From: Bedellia somnulentella
Taxonomy: Eukaryota > Arthropoda > Insecta > Lepidoptera > Bedelliidae
Direction of reading: 5' to 3'
Assembly (NCBI GenBank): GCA_963576735.1
Contig: OY755175.1
Span: 388,401 to 452,400, forward strand
Length of the DNA stretch: 64,000 nucleotides
Numbering within the stretch: the stretch's first letter is position 1; the number at the start of each line of letters is the position of its first letter. The notes under the pieces are model-generated. The model was not told the origin of the DNA. It was given only the letters and a program-made list of their open reading frames with translations, and did no database searches. Shown piece by piece: positions 1 to 11,179 of this stretch. The position numbers and the translations under genes are program-made.

Positions 1-1
1 G

Positions 2-570
2 TTTTTGTATAAGTGCCGAATGTCATATTAAAAAACTCTGCCCTAGAGTAAATTACTATGTTAATGAAGTACATTAAGAGTATTAGTATAAGATTGCATA
101 AGTCTTTTAGCGATATGCCCGCCTATTGTTTTCCTGTCTATTGTATTTCATTCTGCATATGTCCTTAAATTGTTTTGGTGTACAATAAAGTTTATTTTAT
201 TAGAATATTAAATTATGTTAAACTTAAACAGTATGTTATGATTATAATTAACGAATACCATTTGATTGGCTCTCATTTGATTTTTGTATTACAGAATGTA
301 ATCGATAGGTAAGTGGTATTTGAATAAGGTGTGTAATAAGTAAGTTTCAGAATGTTAATATATATATACTTCTTATAAACATAGTCAAAAGTAAATAATA
401 CTAACTTTTGATAGCAGTTAATAAGGATTAAGATTGATGATAATGATTTATTAGAATTTTTGAAGTATTCTTGTAAGAAATTCCTGTAGTGTTTAAGTAT
501 TGCAATGTACAATTATTATTTTTGAATTTTCATGCTATTTATTTTTGTATAAGTGCCGAATGTCATATTA
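2..570. repeat. 29-bp direct repeats flanking a 511-bp block
   Basis: Positions 2-30 and 542-570 carry the same 29 bases (core GTGCCGAATGTCATATTA). The block between holds the 3' end of a retroelement at about 95-205 and AT-rich DNA with no recognised content (206-541). The arms could be a long target-site duplication or a local duplication. The left arm lies at the window edge, so its true extent is unknown. Confidence 0.7.
95..205 (+). mobile_element. 3' end of a lepidopteran non-LTR element
   Basis: The stretch reads TTTTAGCGATATGCCCGCC, then a T-rich spacer, then GGTGTACAATAAAG and a TTTATTTTATT tail. From memory this matches the 3' end of a widespread lepidopteran retroelement (GCGATAAGRCCGCC ... 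TGTACAATAAAG). No coding part is present, so this is a 5'-truncated remnant. Confidence 0.55.
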
Positions 571-705
571 TTCACAGCTCGATGCTCGCCTCGATGAAAA
601 TTACTTGCTTATGCTTAAATGTTTTTAGATCAATACAAATAAAGTTTAGATAATGTGTTAAAAACGTGCACCAGGAGGTTGCACATTGTCGGATGGCCGA
701 ATGTA

Positions 706-1215
706 ATATTTTTATGAATTGGCAACACCGACAGTGTGCCGTGACCCGTCAATGGATGTCAATGTCAAGATGAGTGAAGGATGAACGCGGGATTCTAGTG
801 TGGATGCGCGGGAGACTAACTTGTGATCAATGTATAAAATAATGTAGACGAAATAGAAAGAAAAGTGGTGATATCATTTAATAGTCGTTTTCTTCAAATA
901 CTTCTCTTCGTAGCTTTTATGAAGAGAAGTATAGGTTCACTAAACATTTCTTTTGTTATGTTATTGTTACCGAGAAAGTACCATGAGACCAGGATCTGGT
1001 AATGGCATCCCAGGAAATCGAGGGGACTGTCGAAACTCACAATCATGTGACAGTGTATTTGTTCAAAACGCCGATAAGCCTGCCCTGTATAACGTGAGAA
1101 CACTGCCTAAGCAAATCGTTGGTACCCTGAACAACAGGTGACAATGTCACGTGATATTTAGAAGTATTACTACCTCTGCTAACCCCTTCGGGGATATTCG
1201 GCGTGAACGTTTGAG
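706..1215 (+). mobile_element. Composite element: module F + element G 3' part
   Basis: Bases 706-899 (module F) recur inverted at 21357-21552. They are joined to a G-specific linker (900-1043, with GTTACCGAGAAAGTACCATG) and then to a SINE B-type 3' part (1044-1215), which ends AACCCCTTCGGGGATATTC + GGCGTGAACG + TTTGAGTC. The same linker and 3' part occur inverted at 46333-46650 without F. No protein is encoded. The AACCGACTTC 5' block of G is missing here. Confidence 0.7.
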
Positions 1216-1425
1216 TCTTTCTTGAGATGTAGAATTGTAGACCATCGCCTTTCGAAGGATTTTAAGAACAATGTAAGGTTACATATGGTTGAGCCTATTT
1301 AATATCGTACAATAATAGAAATACCGGAAATGCGAAGAATAATACAGTAACCGTCGCTTCCTCATTCGAGGGGCATCTTTGCCAGGTCTACCCATCTATA
1401 AAACTCGTAAAATAAAATAATTTTA

Positions 1426-1689
1426 AACAAAAAGACAACCGACTTCATAGTTGGAAAAACAAGCGGAAATAAACAATCTAGTACTAAAAAGTACGAAATA
1501 AGTTTTTTAATTGAATATGAGTACTGTGATTAATACCTTAGCAATTTCTTTATTCCACACGCGTCCGTTCAACCTACCTAAATATTGAAATTCTCTTAAA
1601 TTAATTTTTGAGTCTTTGATTAACTTTTTAGTACTAGATTATTTATTTTCGGTTGTTTTTCCAACTATGAAGTCGGTTTTCTTTTTGTT
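1426..1689. mobile_element. Palindromic MITE-like element, 264 bp
   Basis: The arms 1426-1491 and 1624-1689 are inverted repeats of 66 bp with only a handful of mismatches around a 132-bp spacer. The ends read ACAAAAAG...CTTTTTGT and are flanked by TAA (1424-1426 and 1689-1691), which would fit the 3-bp TWA target preference of PIF/Harbinger elements. There is no ORF. A fold-back derivative of the AACCGACTTC repeat is the alternative, because that motif lies inside each arm. Confidence 0.6.
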
Positions 1690-1758
1690 AATTGCTAAAC
1701 AATTTCATATAAATCGCATGGTTCCGTGATTTTGCACTGATTGATTGAATTAAGTAAA

Positions 1759-1812
1759 CTAGCTTTTTGCCCGCGACTACGTCCGCGTGGACTACATTTT
1801 TTGCATCCGATT
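1759..1812 (-). mobile_element. Helitron 3' terminus
   Basis: On the minus strand the sequence ends GTCGCGGGCAAAAAGCTAG, with a GC-rich hairpin (CCACGCGG...CCGCG) just upstream of the terminal CTAG at 1759-1762. That is the Helitron 3' signature (hairpin plus CTRR, no target duplication). The 5' extent towards higher coordinates is not visible. Confidence 0.5.
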
Positions 1813-2680
1813 TACATCCAAAATACCAAAACACTATCTTAACTTCTGTTTTTTATATTTATATTCCCGCGGCCGCTGAATAGATATAAAGAACATTGAG
1901 GCTTTTTAAGTTATTACTATAGTAACGCAATAGTAATTAAAATTGTCGGCAGATTGAAAATTGCTCGCGTCGCGACCGAATCAATTCGATCTCGTGACTG
2001 ATACATTTGCGCGCTCTTTTACTCCAGCAAAGTCTATGGGCCAATTTTGTCAATTTATAAATTGCTAACAATTTAACTGATCCAGTTATGGAAAATGTAT
2101 GAGTTTTCGGTAAAACTTCAGATAGAGACCTTCAATTTGATACCTGAACCAATTTTCTAAATCTTAGCATCGCGACACAGGCTGGTTCACAAAATCTACC
2201 CTCTCTCGTTTAATATATATGGATTGATGACGATGACCGATAAAACTTTTGACCAATTCAACTATGGACTACTTTATCCTAATTTTCCGAATTATTTAAA
2301 CTTTACAACTAAATAATATATTCACATAAAGTCGAGGGAATGTTTAGGACTCGAATACTCCTGCCTTTTCAGATTCAGTTATTTCTTTCTGAGTAACGAA
2401 GGTTGTTAATCAGAATCCATAGTGTAACATAATAAGACTGCCGTGTCCCCCGGGGCACGATATGCAATCGTCTGTCCCATCTCATTACGCGCGATCTCCA
2501 ATAACCGGTTTCGACCGGTTACTAACTCGATGTGTCCGGTTATAATCGGATCATCCTTTGTCGATAGAATATAATTTGATGTTTGTCTTTGTTTTCAGCA
2601 GCTGCTGTTTTGTTGTGGATTATTTGTCAACTATGTTTGAATTTATATAGGCTATATACTCAATTTTGTAAAGATATATT
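1813..2680. other. No recognised gene or repeat
   Basis: AT-rich sequence with a NotI-like CCGCGGCCGC patch near 1868 and several CG-rich words between 1960 and 2030. I see no coding continuity. It contains the CCGGTT cluster annotated at 2503-2542. Confidence 0.5.
2503..2542. promoter_or_regulatory. Clustered AACCGGTT-type (Grainyhead-like) motifs
   Basis: Three CCGGTT cores fall in 40 bp: AACCGGTT (2503-2510), ACCGGTT (2514-2520) and TCCGGTTA (2535-2542). AACCGGTT is the known Grainyhead consensus. Binding and enhancer function are inference only. A second cluster occurs at 26381-26454. Confidence 0.3.
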
Positions 2681-2900
2681 CACATAAATTTACGGCTATT
2701 AATACCTAGAAGGGGTAGCCAGAGCTAAGGAATAAGAAATTCCTCAGCCACTTATGGAATTTAAGTGGGGAAAAGATGGTAAACTCAAGGTTTTTGGTGG
2801 TGGGTCTCCAACCGCATCGTCCAAAAATCCATAAAAAGAACCTAACGAACACCCACGGGAAGAAACGGGATAGTGTTATTATTAACCCACACTATACAGC
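2681..2900 (-). mobile_element. SINE A copy, diverged
   Basis: It reads TACGGCTATTAATACC, then GGGGTAGCCAGAGCTAAGG, then GGGTCTCCAACCGCATCG, and ends ACACTATACAGC. This is the reverse complement of a near full-length SINE A whose (TATG)n tail has decayed. No clear target duplication. Confidence 0.85.
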
Positions 2901-3945
2901 TTCACTCAGCATGTATTCACTTAGCATTGAAAATCTTAACAAACGTGAATGTAACATACATTATATTTACAATATTATTGTTCACCAACAATAATAATAA
3001 TATATAATAAACAAAAATATACATGAAGCGAATGTCAGACAGGCGATTGTATAGCACCATAGAGCAATACTTAATGTACAAAAATAAATCGGATTTCATA
3101 ATTAGTAGAAGATAATTTGAAGTAGAAACAGCGCGCCAAGCAAACATCCACTGATTAGTAATTACTGTCGGAACGCGCCCGATGTATGTAAATTAGTGAA
3201 TGATTAGTGGCACGCATTGTCACTGGATTGTGAGGAGACAGCCTCTGTCATTGTGCATTGTGCCGCTGTTATGCCCTTGGGCTATGATAAATATATGTTT
3301 TTCTTTCAATCACCTATTGATTGACATTCCTTAGACATACAAGTCAGCATGATAACGACAGTGAACTGATAAATTTATTTTTGTATCAAAAACACTACAT
3401 ACTACACCCACATAGACACAAAGACATTACTTTGTTGTGCAAATTTTTATTTACCAATTTAGTCATTGATTGTGTCACAACACATTTGGATGAAGTAAAC
3501 TAAAACTTAAAACACAAGTGTGAAAATAAAAGCTTGATGGTGCCTAACCGTGTCTTAAGAATATATGAAGACAAAAGTCACAAGTTTTATCCTGTTTATT
3601 AACTGTTAAGACGACATTATAAATAATATCATTACATTGTTAAGCTCTAACTATCAGAGAGGATATTAATATTTTTAGTAACGCTAGGCTCTTAATATTG
3701 TATACAACATCAAAACGAATCCAAGATGGATTATATTTGTTGCTACAAGGTTATATTTACCCAAGACCAATTGATGATCTCCATCCAATGAATATTTTGT
3801 GACGTCAGTAACGAACGAGTGATTCCGCTGATGAATCAGCGAATCACCAATAAATATGGAAATCAGCAGCTTCATCTCTGCGCGGTTAATGGTAAATCTC
3901 CGGGACTGCTGACTGCGATGTAGTTGTCATTTCATTAAATTTTCA
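2901..3945. other. No recognised gene or repeat
   Basis: AT-rich DNA with short random ORFs on both strands. None shows domain-like composition, and no repeat family was recognised. Confidence 0.5.
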
Positions 3946-4010
3946 CCCGACTGTAAAAAAAAGGAGGTTCTCTATTCAATTGTATGTATGTTACGCGATT
4001 ACTCCACCGA
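3946..4010 (+). repeat. 5' tip of an AACCGACTTC-type repeat (degenerate)
   Basis: CACCCGACTGTAAAAAAAAG is followed by GAGGTTCTCTATTCAATTG and TATGTATG. This resembles the common lepidopteran block AACCGACTTCAAAAAAGGAG..TCTCAATTCG, which also forms the head of element G. Confidence 0.5.
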
Positions 4011-4089
4011 TTGCCAATCAATTTCAAAAGTTATTTTTGGCTCTGGACATGCTTCTAGTTGAGTGATACCATTAAATTTTCATGAGTTT

Positions 4090-4336
4090 GCCGTGTAGTG
4101 TCGGCTTAGAATAACACTACCCAATTTCTACCCGTGGGTGATCGTAAGAGGCGACTAAGGGTATAGGGGCTTTTCAAGTGATTTTTGGGCGACGTGGTTG
4201 GAGACCCGTCACCAAAAACATTTATTATTACCATCTTTTCCCAAATAAACTTCCAAAAGTGGCTGAGGAATTTCTCATTCCAGAGCTCTGGCTACTTCGT
4301 TAAGGGATTTATAGCCGTGAGTATGTGTATGTATGT
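4090..4336 (+). mobile_element. SINE A copy, near full length
   Basis: It begins GCCGTGTAGTGTCGGC, carries GGCGACTAAGGGTATAGG and GGTTGGAGACCCGTCACC, and ends TTTATAGCCGTGAGTATG with a short TATG tail. The CTACTTCGTTAAGGG loop region differs from most copies, which places it with the copies at 39157 and 56330 as a subfamily. Confidence 0.9.
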
Positions 4337-4403
4337 TTAATAGCTTGTATTTATAATATTACAAAATATAAAATGGTAAATTATTTATGCATTATTTGTT
4401 TTT

Positions 4404-4440
4404 TACATGTAAACCTCATGCGGGGATTATTACTAATCAG
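4404..4440 (-). mobile_element. Element E 3'-end fragment
   Basis: ACATGTAAACCTCATGCGG followed by GGATTATTACTAA is the reverse complement of the E 3' end (TTAGTAATAATCCCC..CATGAGG). Only this tip is present. Confidence 0.55.
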
Positions 4441-5340
4441 TTAAGCAGTATACCCGTGTTCGTATGTTTGAGACCTGCTGGTGTCGAAAAAAAAAATTTG
4501 TTTCCTTCATTGAGTGGTAAATTATTGTTTATCGAATTTTGTATTAAAAATTTAGTTCCCGTCAAACAGCTGTGAAGGCGGTTCCATTTTGTATTGATTT
4601 TTATTAAATACACACAAACATATAATGGCTATAATGCTAAGCTCAATGTTCATAAATTTTATCCTCATTAACCTACCTGCGAATACTGATGGCTATGAAG
4701 ATGCAACAAACGCTTCAGAGTAAAAAAATCCTTTGTCCTTAAATATTGAGAAATAAAAAATAGACTGATTGGTTTTCTTCACGTAAAAAGTTCCTTTAAG
4801 TCAAAACCCTTAGTAACTTCATAAGACAACTACGACGAGAAAATAAATAAGTTAATGCTATTCTAAGCTAACAACAGTAACACGCAACTCATACTATACA
4901 CAATAATTTAAAATTTTATTTATATGCATTTCTATTTGAAAGATCAAATTACTTGTAGATTTAAAATAAACAACCACAGGCAAGTGATTGAGGAAGCTAA
5001 CTCGCCTCAAAATCCCTCCTAATATAAAGCTGCAAGATCGGATTAAGTCACCAGTTTTGGGATCACCAACTTTAATTGCTAACCATTAACTCTTGACAAT
5101 TTGATTGCAACACAGACTAAACAAATAGCAATTCGCTAACAAACAAGCAACGAGCTTTTATAGTTGATTAGTACACAAAACTTCATGAGGATGAATGAAA
5201 GTAAATTGATGAAAGTGATTAATAAGGTTATAAAAAATATACAGTAAATAGGGATGTGCTTAGTGTGTAGGACCCGTTTCTAAAGACAGAAGACCAAAAA
5301 GGCTTGTATAAAAGATTGTAGAAGAAAGAAGAAGAAGAAC
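4441..5340. other. No recognised gene or repeat
   Basis: AT-rich, no coding continuity. A purine-rich GAAGAAAGAAGAAGAAG tract at its end is the target region of the next SINE B. Confidence 0.5.
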
Positions 5341-5709
5341 ATACTTACATAACATAAACGTTCACGCCGTTTATCCCCGAAGGTGTTGGCAGAGGTACCA
5401 ATACTTCTGAACTCACATGGCAGCGCCATCTAGTGTCCAGAAAAGGTACCCACGTTTTGCTTAGACAGTGTACTCACGTGATAGGGGGCAGGCCTATCGC
5501 CGTTTTGTACGAATACACTGTCACATGACTAATTACAACTAAGCCATGTGGGTTTCCTCAGGATGTTTTCCCTCACCGTTAACAACCATGATAAATTAAC
5601 CACACATATGAATTTAGAAAAGACAAATTGGTGTAGGCCCGACCCAGGATTGAAACTCAAGCCCTTCTGTTTTCGGGCGGGTGTTCTACCCACTGGACTA
5701 TCATGTCGC
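5341..5709 (-). mobile_element. SINE B, full length
   Basis: The minus strand starts with a tRNA-like head: box A-like TAGTCCAGTGGGTAG, and box B-like GTTTCAATCC about 45 nt later. A hairpin-rich body follows, then the 3' hairpin (here CACCTTCGGGGATA, one mismatch) and ATGTTATGT tail. Flanking AAGAAGAAGA-type sequence on both sides is consistent with a target duplication in a simple repeat. Confidence 0.9.
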
Positions 5710-5911
5710 ACAAGAAGAAGAAGATGAATAATTTAGTGAAGATTATAATGTCTTTTATTAATATATTTTCCAATACTGTACACATTTAAATTTATGTCTA
5801 TATGATCTATTCTCACACCCATAATTCCCACTAGGCATAGACTAGCGATCGCCACTTCTCAAGATCCCTTCTCTCTCACCTTCATTATATTTCTCATACT
5901 TGCTCCTTTTA

Positions 5912-6628
5912 GGGTTCCGTAGCCAAATGGCAAAAACGGGACCCTTATAGATTCGTCATGTCTGTCTGTCTGTCCGTCGTCTGTACGTATGTCACAGCCA
6001 GTTTAATCCGAAACTATAAGAACTACATTATTGAAAATTGGTGCGTAGATGTATTCTGTAAACCGCATAAAGATTTTAAAATAAAATCTGAAAAAAACCA
6101 AAATTTTTAGGGTTTCCCATACATTTTCATCAAACCTATACGTGTGGGGTATCTATCAAAAGGTATTTGAAAATGATGTTGAGGTTTCTTATATCATTTT
6201 TTCAAAACTGAATAGTTTGCGGGAGAGACTTTTCCAAAGTGGTAAAAATATGTGTGTGTCCCCCCCGTAACTTCTAAAATATAGGCATGATAAAACTGGA
6301 AAAAATATATGATGTGTATTACTATACAAACTACTAACGAAAATTGGTTTGAATGAGATCTAGCCAGTAGTTCTATTTTTAAACATCATAAATTAAATTA
6401 CTTACCTAATTTATTAATTTCACTGAAATACATAACAATAATTTTACTATCACAGGCCTTACGCATAAAACGTGAACCATTGTTTTCTTATAGTAAATCA
6501 GTGATAAGTAAATAACATTTTAAACTAAACATTTTAAACTTGTATATTACTATGTTACCTACCTGCTGCTAGTGCTGCTACGGAACCCTTCATTAGCGAG
6601 TCCATCTCGCTCTTGGCCGCTTTTTTTC
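5912..6628. mobile_element. Lepidopteran GGGTTCCGTAG dispersed element (~0.7 kb)
   Basis: It starts GGGTTCCGTAGCCAAATGG with the TCTGTCTGTCTGTCCG stretch. It carries GGTTTCTTATATCATTTTTT and the C-rich GTGTCCCCCCCGTAACTTC, and ends GCTACGGAACCCTTCATTAG ... CTTGGCCGCTTTTTT. From memory this is a non-coding block found in many moth and butterfly loci. GGGTTCCGTAGC (5912-5923) and GCTACGGAACCC (6577-6588) are 12-bp inverted termini inside the block. Its transposon class is not clear to me. Confidence 0.75.
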
Positions 6629-6775
6629 TTTTCACTTTGGACTTTAGCCTTTTTAGCGATTTCGTTTTTAAAACGTGTTGCAAACGTATATATTATTATA
6701 ACACATGCATTTTTATTTGTTATTTTTGAGCTTTATTTATTTTATTTAAAATTTTATACAGTCAAATTTCCTCTA

Positions 6776-7011
6776 ATATACTCGCGGCTATTAATTCCGA
6801 TAAGGGGTAGTCAGAGCTTTAGAGCTAGAATCTCTTTAGAAACATTTGGTAGTTGTTGGGGGACAAGATGGTAGAAATAAAGTATTGTTGCTGATGGGTC
6901 TCCAAACGCATAGCCCAAAAACCACTTAAAATGTCCCCATACCTTTAGTCGCATATAACGGCACCCGTAGGCAGAAAGAAGTAGTGACATACTTAGCTGG
7001 CATTACGTGGC
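6776..7011 (-). mobile_element. SINE A copy (GAAGCTCTGG subfamily)
   Basis: It runs from CTCGCGGCTATTAATTCCG through GGGTCTCCAAACGCATAGCC to GGCATTACGTGGC. The TCAGAGCTTTAGAGCTAGAA spacer marks a subfamily distinct from AGCTAAGGAATTAGAAATT copies. Diverged, no clear target duplication. Confidence 0.8.
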
Positions 7012-7242
7012 ATGAAGATTTTCCTTACCATTATAATAAAAACAAAGACTTCACCTACATCCATAGGCTTCGTAGTCAGTGACGTACAGACAGATAAGTC
7101 GATTCTTCAGACTTCCAGGGTTTAGATGGGAGTGAGTGAATCTCTTCATAATCTCTTTCTAATGATTACAGTTGAAGGCTTGAACTGGATAATTGCTCTG
7201 TGAACTAAGCAAGCTAGATATATATTTTCACGTTTAAACGTA

Positions 7243-7542
7243 CATTCATAAATGTACTCACGGCCATAAATCACAAAAAGGGGTAGCCAGAGTTTCACAG
7301 CTAGAAACTCCTCACCCATATTTGGAAGTTGATAAAAGACAAGATGGCAGGAATAAAGTATCGATGGTGATGAGTCTCCTACCGCATCGCCAAAAAACCA
7401 CTTAAGAAGTGGTTACCATACCATGCCCATAGTCGCTTCTTACGACAACCGTGGGTAGATAGATAGTTAGATAGATAAAACATTTATTTATTTTTTTTGG
7501 GGTAGAAAGGGGCAGTGACATTCTAAGCCGGCACCACACGGG
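7243..7542 (-). mobile_element. SINE A copy with a 47-bp tail insertion
   Basis: The SINE is interrupted after CCGTGGGTAGA by about 47 bp containing TAGATAGATAAAACATTTA and a T-rich run. GGGTAGA is repeated at the far side of the insert. This looks like insertion of only the 3' tail of another retroelement with a 7-bp target duplication. Confidence 0.7.
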
Positions 7543-8475
7543 AAACTTGTAATGTTCTTGTATTTTATTTGAGTCGTACCCATTTGGTTTTTCACTGAAT
7601 AAATAATTCTTAAATTTCTTATAAAACCCAAAAAGATGTTGCCATAACTGTATATTTTGAAAATCTTCGGCTGTTATCGTTGTATGTTTGGGAATAGATA
7701 GTATAGAATAAAAGATGGTTAGTGATGTGTGAAAGTGGCTGCAGTGCAGCGAAAGCTGTAGTAATGGAGCTGTCATTGCAAGTAACTAAACACGCGATAT
7801 TCTTTTATCAATATGTATGTTAGTTATACTGATTTATTATGTTGGAGGTGAAAATATTTAAAACAATAACCATTGCCTACGTAAAAACTAATATATAATA
7901 CTTGTAAACGTTGCAGGTTCAACGTAAATCAAGTTAATTTCATGAGGGAACTTCACGTTCAACCATGTCGCATGTATAACTCCTATCTTTTAAGTCTACT
8001 GTATTTCATATTCAAAAGTTAATGGTCTGATTGACCAGAAAGTGATAAAATGAGTTCCTCTTTACACTTTCCGGACTACTTATCTTAAAGTTGCATTAGT
8101 TGTTCCTTTTGTAAAACATAAAATGAGAAACAGAAATGCGACGAACCAGAAACTTTTGTTATTGTAAAATTTAATACAAAACCTCACTCATTTCCTATTT
8201 AGAAAATATGAAGTTGCTCTTAATACTCTCGAGTTCTTAACGGCTCCATAAATGTTGCTGTTGCTGCTGATGGCTCTTATGTCATGAGTGCGAAGGTCTA
8301 CATTGGCTGGCTCGGCTCGAGGAGATAGTTGTTGGTGCTGAGTGCATTATCACTGCACCTGCCTCGCGCTAACGATCCCACTGACTCTACTTACTATGAG
8401 AACTTTGTATCATTTTTTAATATTTTTTTAACTGTAAAAAAACCATTTTATTGATATTTATTATATTGATTGATA
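7543..8475. other. No recognised gene or repeat
   Basis: AT-rich DNA. I found no protein-like frame, tRNA, or member of the repeat families in this window. Confidence 0.5.
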
Positions 8476-8893
8476 TAAAAAAACATTGGTACAATGAGAT
8501 TTAAATTGACTAGTTTTGCGTGCGGGTGAGCGGAAATAAAAAAAAAAAAAAACTACTGACTTGAGCACCGCTTTGTCACTGTACCATGCTTATGTAAATT
8601 CAAGGTTAAGTTACGGCGTCGTCTTTTGGGGTAATAGTACTGATGCACAAGACATTTATATTGCAAAAACGGTACTAAGAATTTTAGCAAACATAAAAAT
8701 TCCAAACAGCTGTAGACCACACTTTAAGAATCTAAAAATTTCAACTCTTTGTTCTCTTTATATTTTGGAAAGCTGTAAATTAGTAAGAAAGTATCCACAA
8801 TTTAAAAAAAAAAAAAAAAAAAAAAACAAAAAAAAAAACAATCTGACTATATTCAAAGATTCCCATTAAGATCCGGAAGGAATAAATTACTAG
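8476..8893. repeat. Left arm of a 418-bp perfect inverted repeat
   Basis: The arm is the reverse complement of 10218-10635 along its full length, including a 15-base A run (8528-8542) and a ~35-base A-rich tract (8803-8838). It encodes a CR1/Jockey-type segment (NSRLSYGVVFWGNSTDAQ). Coding continues naturally to the right (X C-terminus) but not to the left. Confidence 0.95.
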
Positions 8894-9570
8894 TACCGCC
8901 TTCAAGATTACAAATTCATTATACAAGTCCTCTCCCTATGTGCTGTAAAATATACAATCACCTTCCAAATTCATAGCTCAAGAATCTGACTACAAATCTT
9001 TTGTAAAACTTTTAAGATTGTATTTAATAGAAAATTGTTTTTATAATTCTAAGGAATATTTTGATAATAATATTATCTAATATGATACTTTAAATAATTA
9101 CCAGAATTTTAATTTATTTTATTTTAATTTAATGTAATTTAATTTGATTGTTGGATTGTTTTTATGGTTGTTTTATTGATAAATAGAAATTTGAATTTTA
9201 TAAATGATTATGTTTCCTAATTTTTACTTTATCGTGTTTTGTGTTATCAAGTTTAATGTGTAGATTAGTTGTGTGAGATTTGATTAAAATGTAATAAATT
9301 TAGAAATGAGTATATTTTGCTATGCCCTTGCAGGGTATACATGTAAAAATTTATGTACATTATGTCATGTAAATTGCGATGTGTGAAATGCTATAAAGAT
9401 TTTGATTTTGTATCTGGGTAAGACCTAATAGGGCAATTCTTACAATACTGTCATAAGCCGCTGACAGAATCAGGATATGTTAATGCTCTAGAAATTGATG
9501 ATAGCTCTAGCAACCGTGACAGTGTAAATGAATAGTTTTAAATTAATTTTAAGCTTAAAATAAAAATAAA
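8894..9570 (+). pseudogene. LINE X C-terminus and 3' UTR
   Basis: In shifting frames it reads PPSRLQIHYTSPLPMCCKIY, NHLPN, YKSFVKLLRLYLIENCFYN. This is the C-terminal end of a CR1/Jockey-group reverse-transcriptase ORF, and an AT-rich 3' UTR follows. Frameshifts and stops show it is dead. It continues directly from the 8476-8893 arm. Confidence 0.7.
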
Positions 9571-9730
9571 AAAATAAAATAATCATTTATTTCAAAATAA
9601 AAAGATAAATCTTTGTTTTTTGAACGTCAAATTTTAACTTAATACTAAGTTTACTTCGGATTCGGAAGGTGTTTTGTTGAGAGAAGAACCCGTAAGAAAC
9701 TCGTCAACACACATCTTTTTTTAACGTCCA

Positions 9731-10212
9731 TTACAATTTTGGTGTTAGCCCGGAAACATCCTGCACAGAGCCCTGATGACACCAAGCCACTTCATCATTA
9801 ATGTAATCATTGACATTGTAATAGGCTTTCGAACTAAGATTTTTTTTAACTGCTGCTTTGAATTTTGTTTCTGTTAAATTTAAAATGTCCTCAGGTATTT
9901 TATTATACATTTTTACGCATAACCCCATGAAAGATGTATTTACTTTTGACAATCTGTATTTTGGTACTGATATTTTATTGTTGTCTCTCAGGTTTCGAAT
10001 ATGTCTGTCACAATTTTTCACAAAAGAGGCCTGATTCTTTCTTACATACATAATATTTTCATAAATATATTGACATGGCAGTGTCATTATATTTATTGTT
10101 TTAAACAATTCCCTCAGGGAATCTCGGGATCTCAAATTGTATATAGCTCTTATTGCTCTCTTTTGGAGAATAAATATGGAACCAACATCAGCTGCTCTGC
10201 CCCAGAGTAAAA
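9731..10212 (-). pseudogene. LINE Y C-terminal RT fragment
   Basis: The minus strand reads LLLWGRAADVGSIFILQKRA, then RAIYNLRSRDSLRELFK and MYNKIPEDILNLTETKFKAA before a stop at 9731. This is the post-RT C-terminal region of a CR1/Jockey-type ORF2p (WG..., QKRAIRAI, P..I). The frame is open from about 10212 to 9731 but lacks the catalytic domain. The 3' UTR and AT-rich tail run on to about 9560, tail-to-tail with LINE X. Confidence 0.75.
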
Positions 10213-10217
10213 AGTTT

Positions 10218-10635
10218 CTAGTAATTTATTCCTTCCGGATCTTAATGGGAATCTTTGAATATAGTCAGATTGTTTTTTTTTTTGTTTTTTTTTTTTTTTT
10301 TTTTTTTAAATTGTGGATACTTTCTTACTAATTTACAGCTTTCCAAAATATAAAGAGAACAAAGAGTTGAAATTTTTAGATTCTTAAAGTGTGGTCTACA
10401 GCTGTTTGGAATTTTTATGTTTGCTAAAATTCTTAGTACCGTTTTTGCAATATAAATGTCTTGTGCATCAGTACTATTACCCCAAAAGACGACGCCGTAA
10501 CTTAACCTTGAATTTACATAAGCATGGTACAGTGACAAAGCGGTGCTCAAGTCAGTAGTTTTTTTTTTTTTTTATTTCCGCTCACCCGCACGCAAAACTA
10601 GTCAATTTAAATCTCATTGTACCAATGTTTTTTTA
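10218..10635. repeat. Right arm of the 418-bp perfect inverted repeat
   Basis: This is the partner of 8476-8893. On the minus strand its coding is preceded by native LINE X sequence (10636-10790), whereas the sequence after it is LINE Y. The 1,324-bp spacer between the arms therefore appears inverted. Confidence 0.95.
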
Positions 10636-10795
10636 GTTTAGGTTTGTATCCAGTGTTAACCCCAATAAAGTGAACTTATCGACGGAATCAATTTTTATAT
10701 TTCTGTACTTAAAATCAATATTTAATGCAGTATACTTGTCCTAGCCACGATCATACATGACTTACAGAATTCTGTGCTGACTATAAATTTAAAAT
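10218..10795 (-). pseudogene. LINE X RT C-terminal part (minus strand)
   Basis: Reading from about 10795 downwards: ALNIDFKYRNIKIDSVDKF, TLLGLTLDTNLN, a stop, then LSTALSLYHAYVNSRLSYG and VVFWGNSTDAQD. The K[FL]LG.TLD and Y..Y..S.L.YG..FWGN motifs are typical of the thumb region after RT in CR1/Jockey LINEs. Homopolymer A expansions and a stop disable it. Confidence 0.75.
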
Positions 10796-10799
10796 TGTT

Positions 10800-11170
10800 T
10801 GGTTAAACCGTTCTGTTAGTTTTTTTTTTTTATTCCAATTTTGTTGTTTGTGTAAAAGTTTCAACATTCTGACTATACCAGTTTATCAGACACTACCTAA
10901 AGACAGAGGAACAAACAGCGAAGTCTTAGTAATTGGGTCCCGTTTATATGTAAGTCATACTAATACGAATATTCGTCGATGTAGGAAATAAAGAAAAGGT
11001 ATGATATAGTATACACTTTGTAATTAATGTAATTAAAACTAATTTAATCCTAGTTTTAAAATGGCTATAACTTTCAAAAATTTAAAGAAAAATATATATA
11101 ATTGAGGGGATTTTAGAGGAGGAAGTTTTAGATATAAAATACTAATGTTTTCTATACTACCATCTTGACA
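10800..11170. other. No recognised content
   Basis: AT-rich sequence with T runs, probably more decayed LINE DNA, but no motif could be placed. Confidence 0.4.
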
Positions 11171-11179
11171 TCATCTGTA

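Noticed and set aside
6572..6874. 100-codon ORF across 6572-6874
   Set aside because: Runs from the 3' end of the GGGTTCCGTAG element into a SINE A; a shadow.
8561..10550. Duplicated 102-residue gene
   Set aside because: The identical ORFs are the two arms of the inverted repeat and encode a LINE fragment with homopolymer-derived lysines.
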